In this document: piece by piece, positions 63,833-64,000 of the stretch
Numbering within the stretch: the first letter of the stretch is position 1
Layout of the letters: every line of letters begins with the position of its first letter
Origin: Montanilutibacter psychrotolerans
GTDB lineage: Bacteria; Pseudomonadota; Gammaproteobacteria; Xanthomonadales; Xanthomonadaceae
Direction of reading: 5' to 3'
NCBI RefSeq assembly: GCF_003719825.1
Contig: NZ_RIBS01000011.1
Coordinates: 1-64,000, forward strand
DNA length: 64,000 nucleotides
Program-made: the position numbers and the translations under genes
Notes under the pieces: model-generated
The model's database searches: none
What the model was told of the DNA's origin: nothing
The model's input: only the letters and a program-made list of their open reading frames with translations

Positions 63833-64000
63833 TGGGCGCGGCGCAGACCCGCGCTGCGACCGTGCCGCAGCGGCCCCGGGTGCGGGCCTTGATGGCTCAA
63901 GCCTTTGCCGCAACCGTCACGTTTTCGAAGGCCCTGGTTGCAGCCCCGGTTACGACAGTCCTGATTACTTCCGGCACTCAGTCCAGACGCCGCGCTGGTT
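63833..64000. other. Right end of the window, no supported gene
   Basis: These 168 bases follow the tetR stop. A plus-strand frame starting at ATG 63891 stays open to the window edge (MAQAFAATVTFSKALVAAPV), but it is too short to judge. No terminator is evident. Confidence 0.4.

Noticed and set aside
63891-64000. Partial gene at the right edge
   Set aside because: Only 36 codons are visible, without a ribosome binding site or recognisable motif, so no call is supported.

Overview
The window looks like a piece of chromosome from a high-GC gammaproteobacterium of the Xanthomonadaceae/Lysobacteraceae (Lysobacter- or Luteimonas-like). This rests on gene content read by eye: a PPi-dependent phosphofructokinase, a K+-independent H+-pyrophosphatase, an AraC/TonB-receptor pair, a DedA-PAP2-LssY fusion and one ilv-leu run. 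No database search was possible. I saw no phage, insertion sequence or CRISPR array; almost everything is core or lineage-typical chromosome.

Layout. 1-215: three evenly built sigma70 promoters pointing left out of the window, probably those of an rRNA operon. 0.4-9.4 kb: DUF192 lipoprotein, rubredoxin, thiE, hemL plus a HAD phosphatase, argD, a three-gene DUF350/DUF1190/glutathionylspermidine-synthase-like operon, a glyoxalase-SDR pair and a kinase-like protein. 9.5-16 kb: DedA-PAP2-LssY fusion, LON-domain protein, mpl, adk, pfp. 16-19.3 kb: four exported proteins of poorly known role. 19.6-25.4 kb: hppA, a cupin, a zinc-ribbon metallo-beta-lactamase-fold protein divergent from a MocR-type regulator, and ppa. 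25.5-31.4 kb: sulfotransferase, aspartyl/asparaginyl beta-hydroxylase, TonB-dependent receptor and AraC regulator. 32-37.8 kb: a winged-helix/TolB-propeller membrane regulator, a candidate small RNA, a two-pore-helix ion channel and thiC under a TPP riboswitch.

37.9-49.9 kb is a ten-gene branched-chain amino acid run, ilvD-ilvC-ilvG-ilvM-ilvE-ilvA-leuA-leuC-leuD-leuB. A Leu/Val/Ile-rich leader peptide and a textbook attenuator precede it, and almost every gene junction overlaps. 50.0-51.1 kb is a Xre-RES toxin-antitoxin pair with a palindromic operator over the start codon. 53.2-58.4 kb is thrABC behind its own Thr-rich leader peptide and attenuator. 58.5-63.8 kb is an RND efflux permease and adaptor divergent from a TetR regulator.

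The two amino acid operons work together: thrABC makes threonine, IlvA turns it into 2-oxobutyrate, and the ilv-leu genes make isoleucine, valine and leucine. Each operon appears to be controlled by ribosome stalling on codons for its own end products. The least explained elements are the orphan C-rich-loop RNA near 34.6 kb, the recurring -35-to-ATG spacing of 36-37 nt that suggests leaderless leader-peptide transcripts, the hydroxylase-sulfotransferase pair beside a TonB receptor, and the membrane fusion protein whose PAP2 domain has lost its catalytic motif residues.
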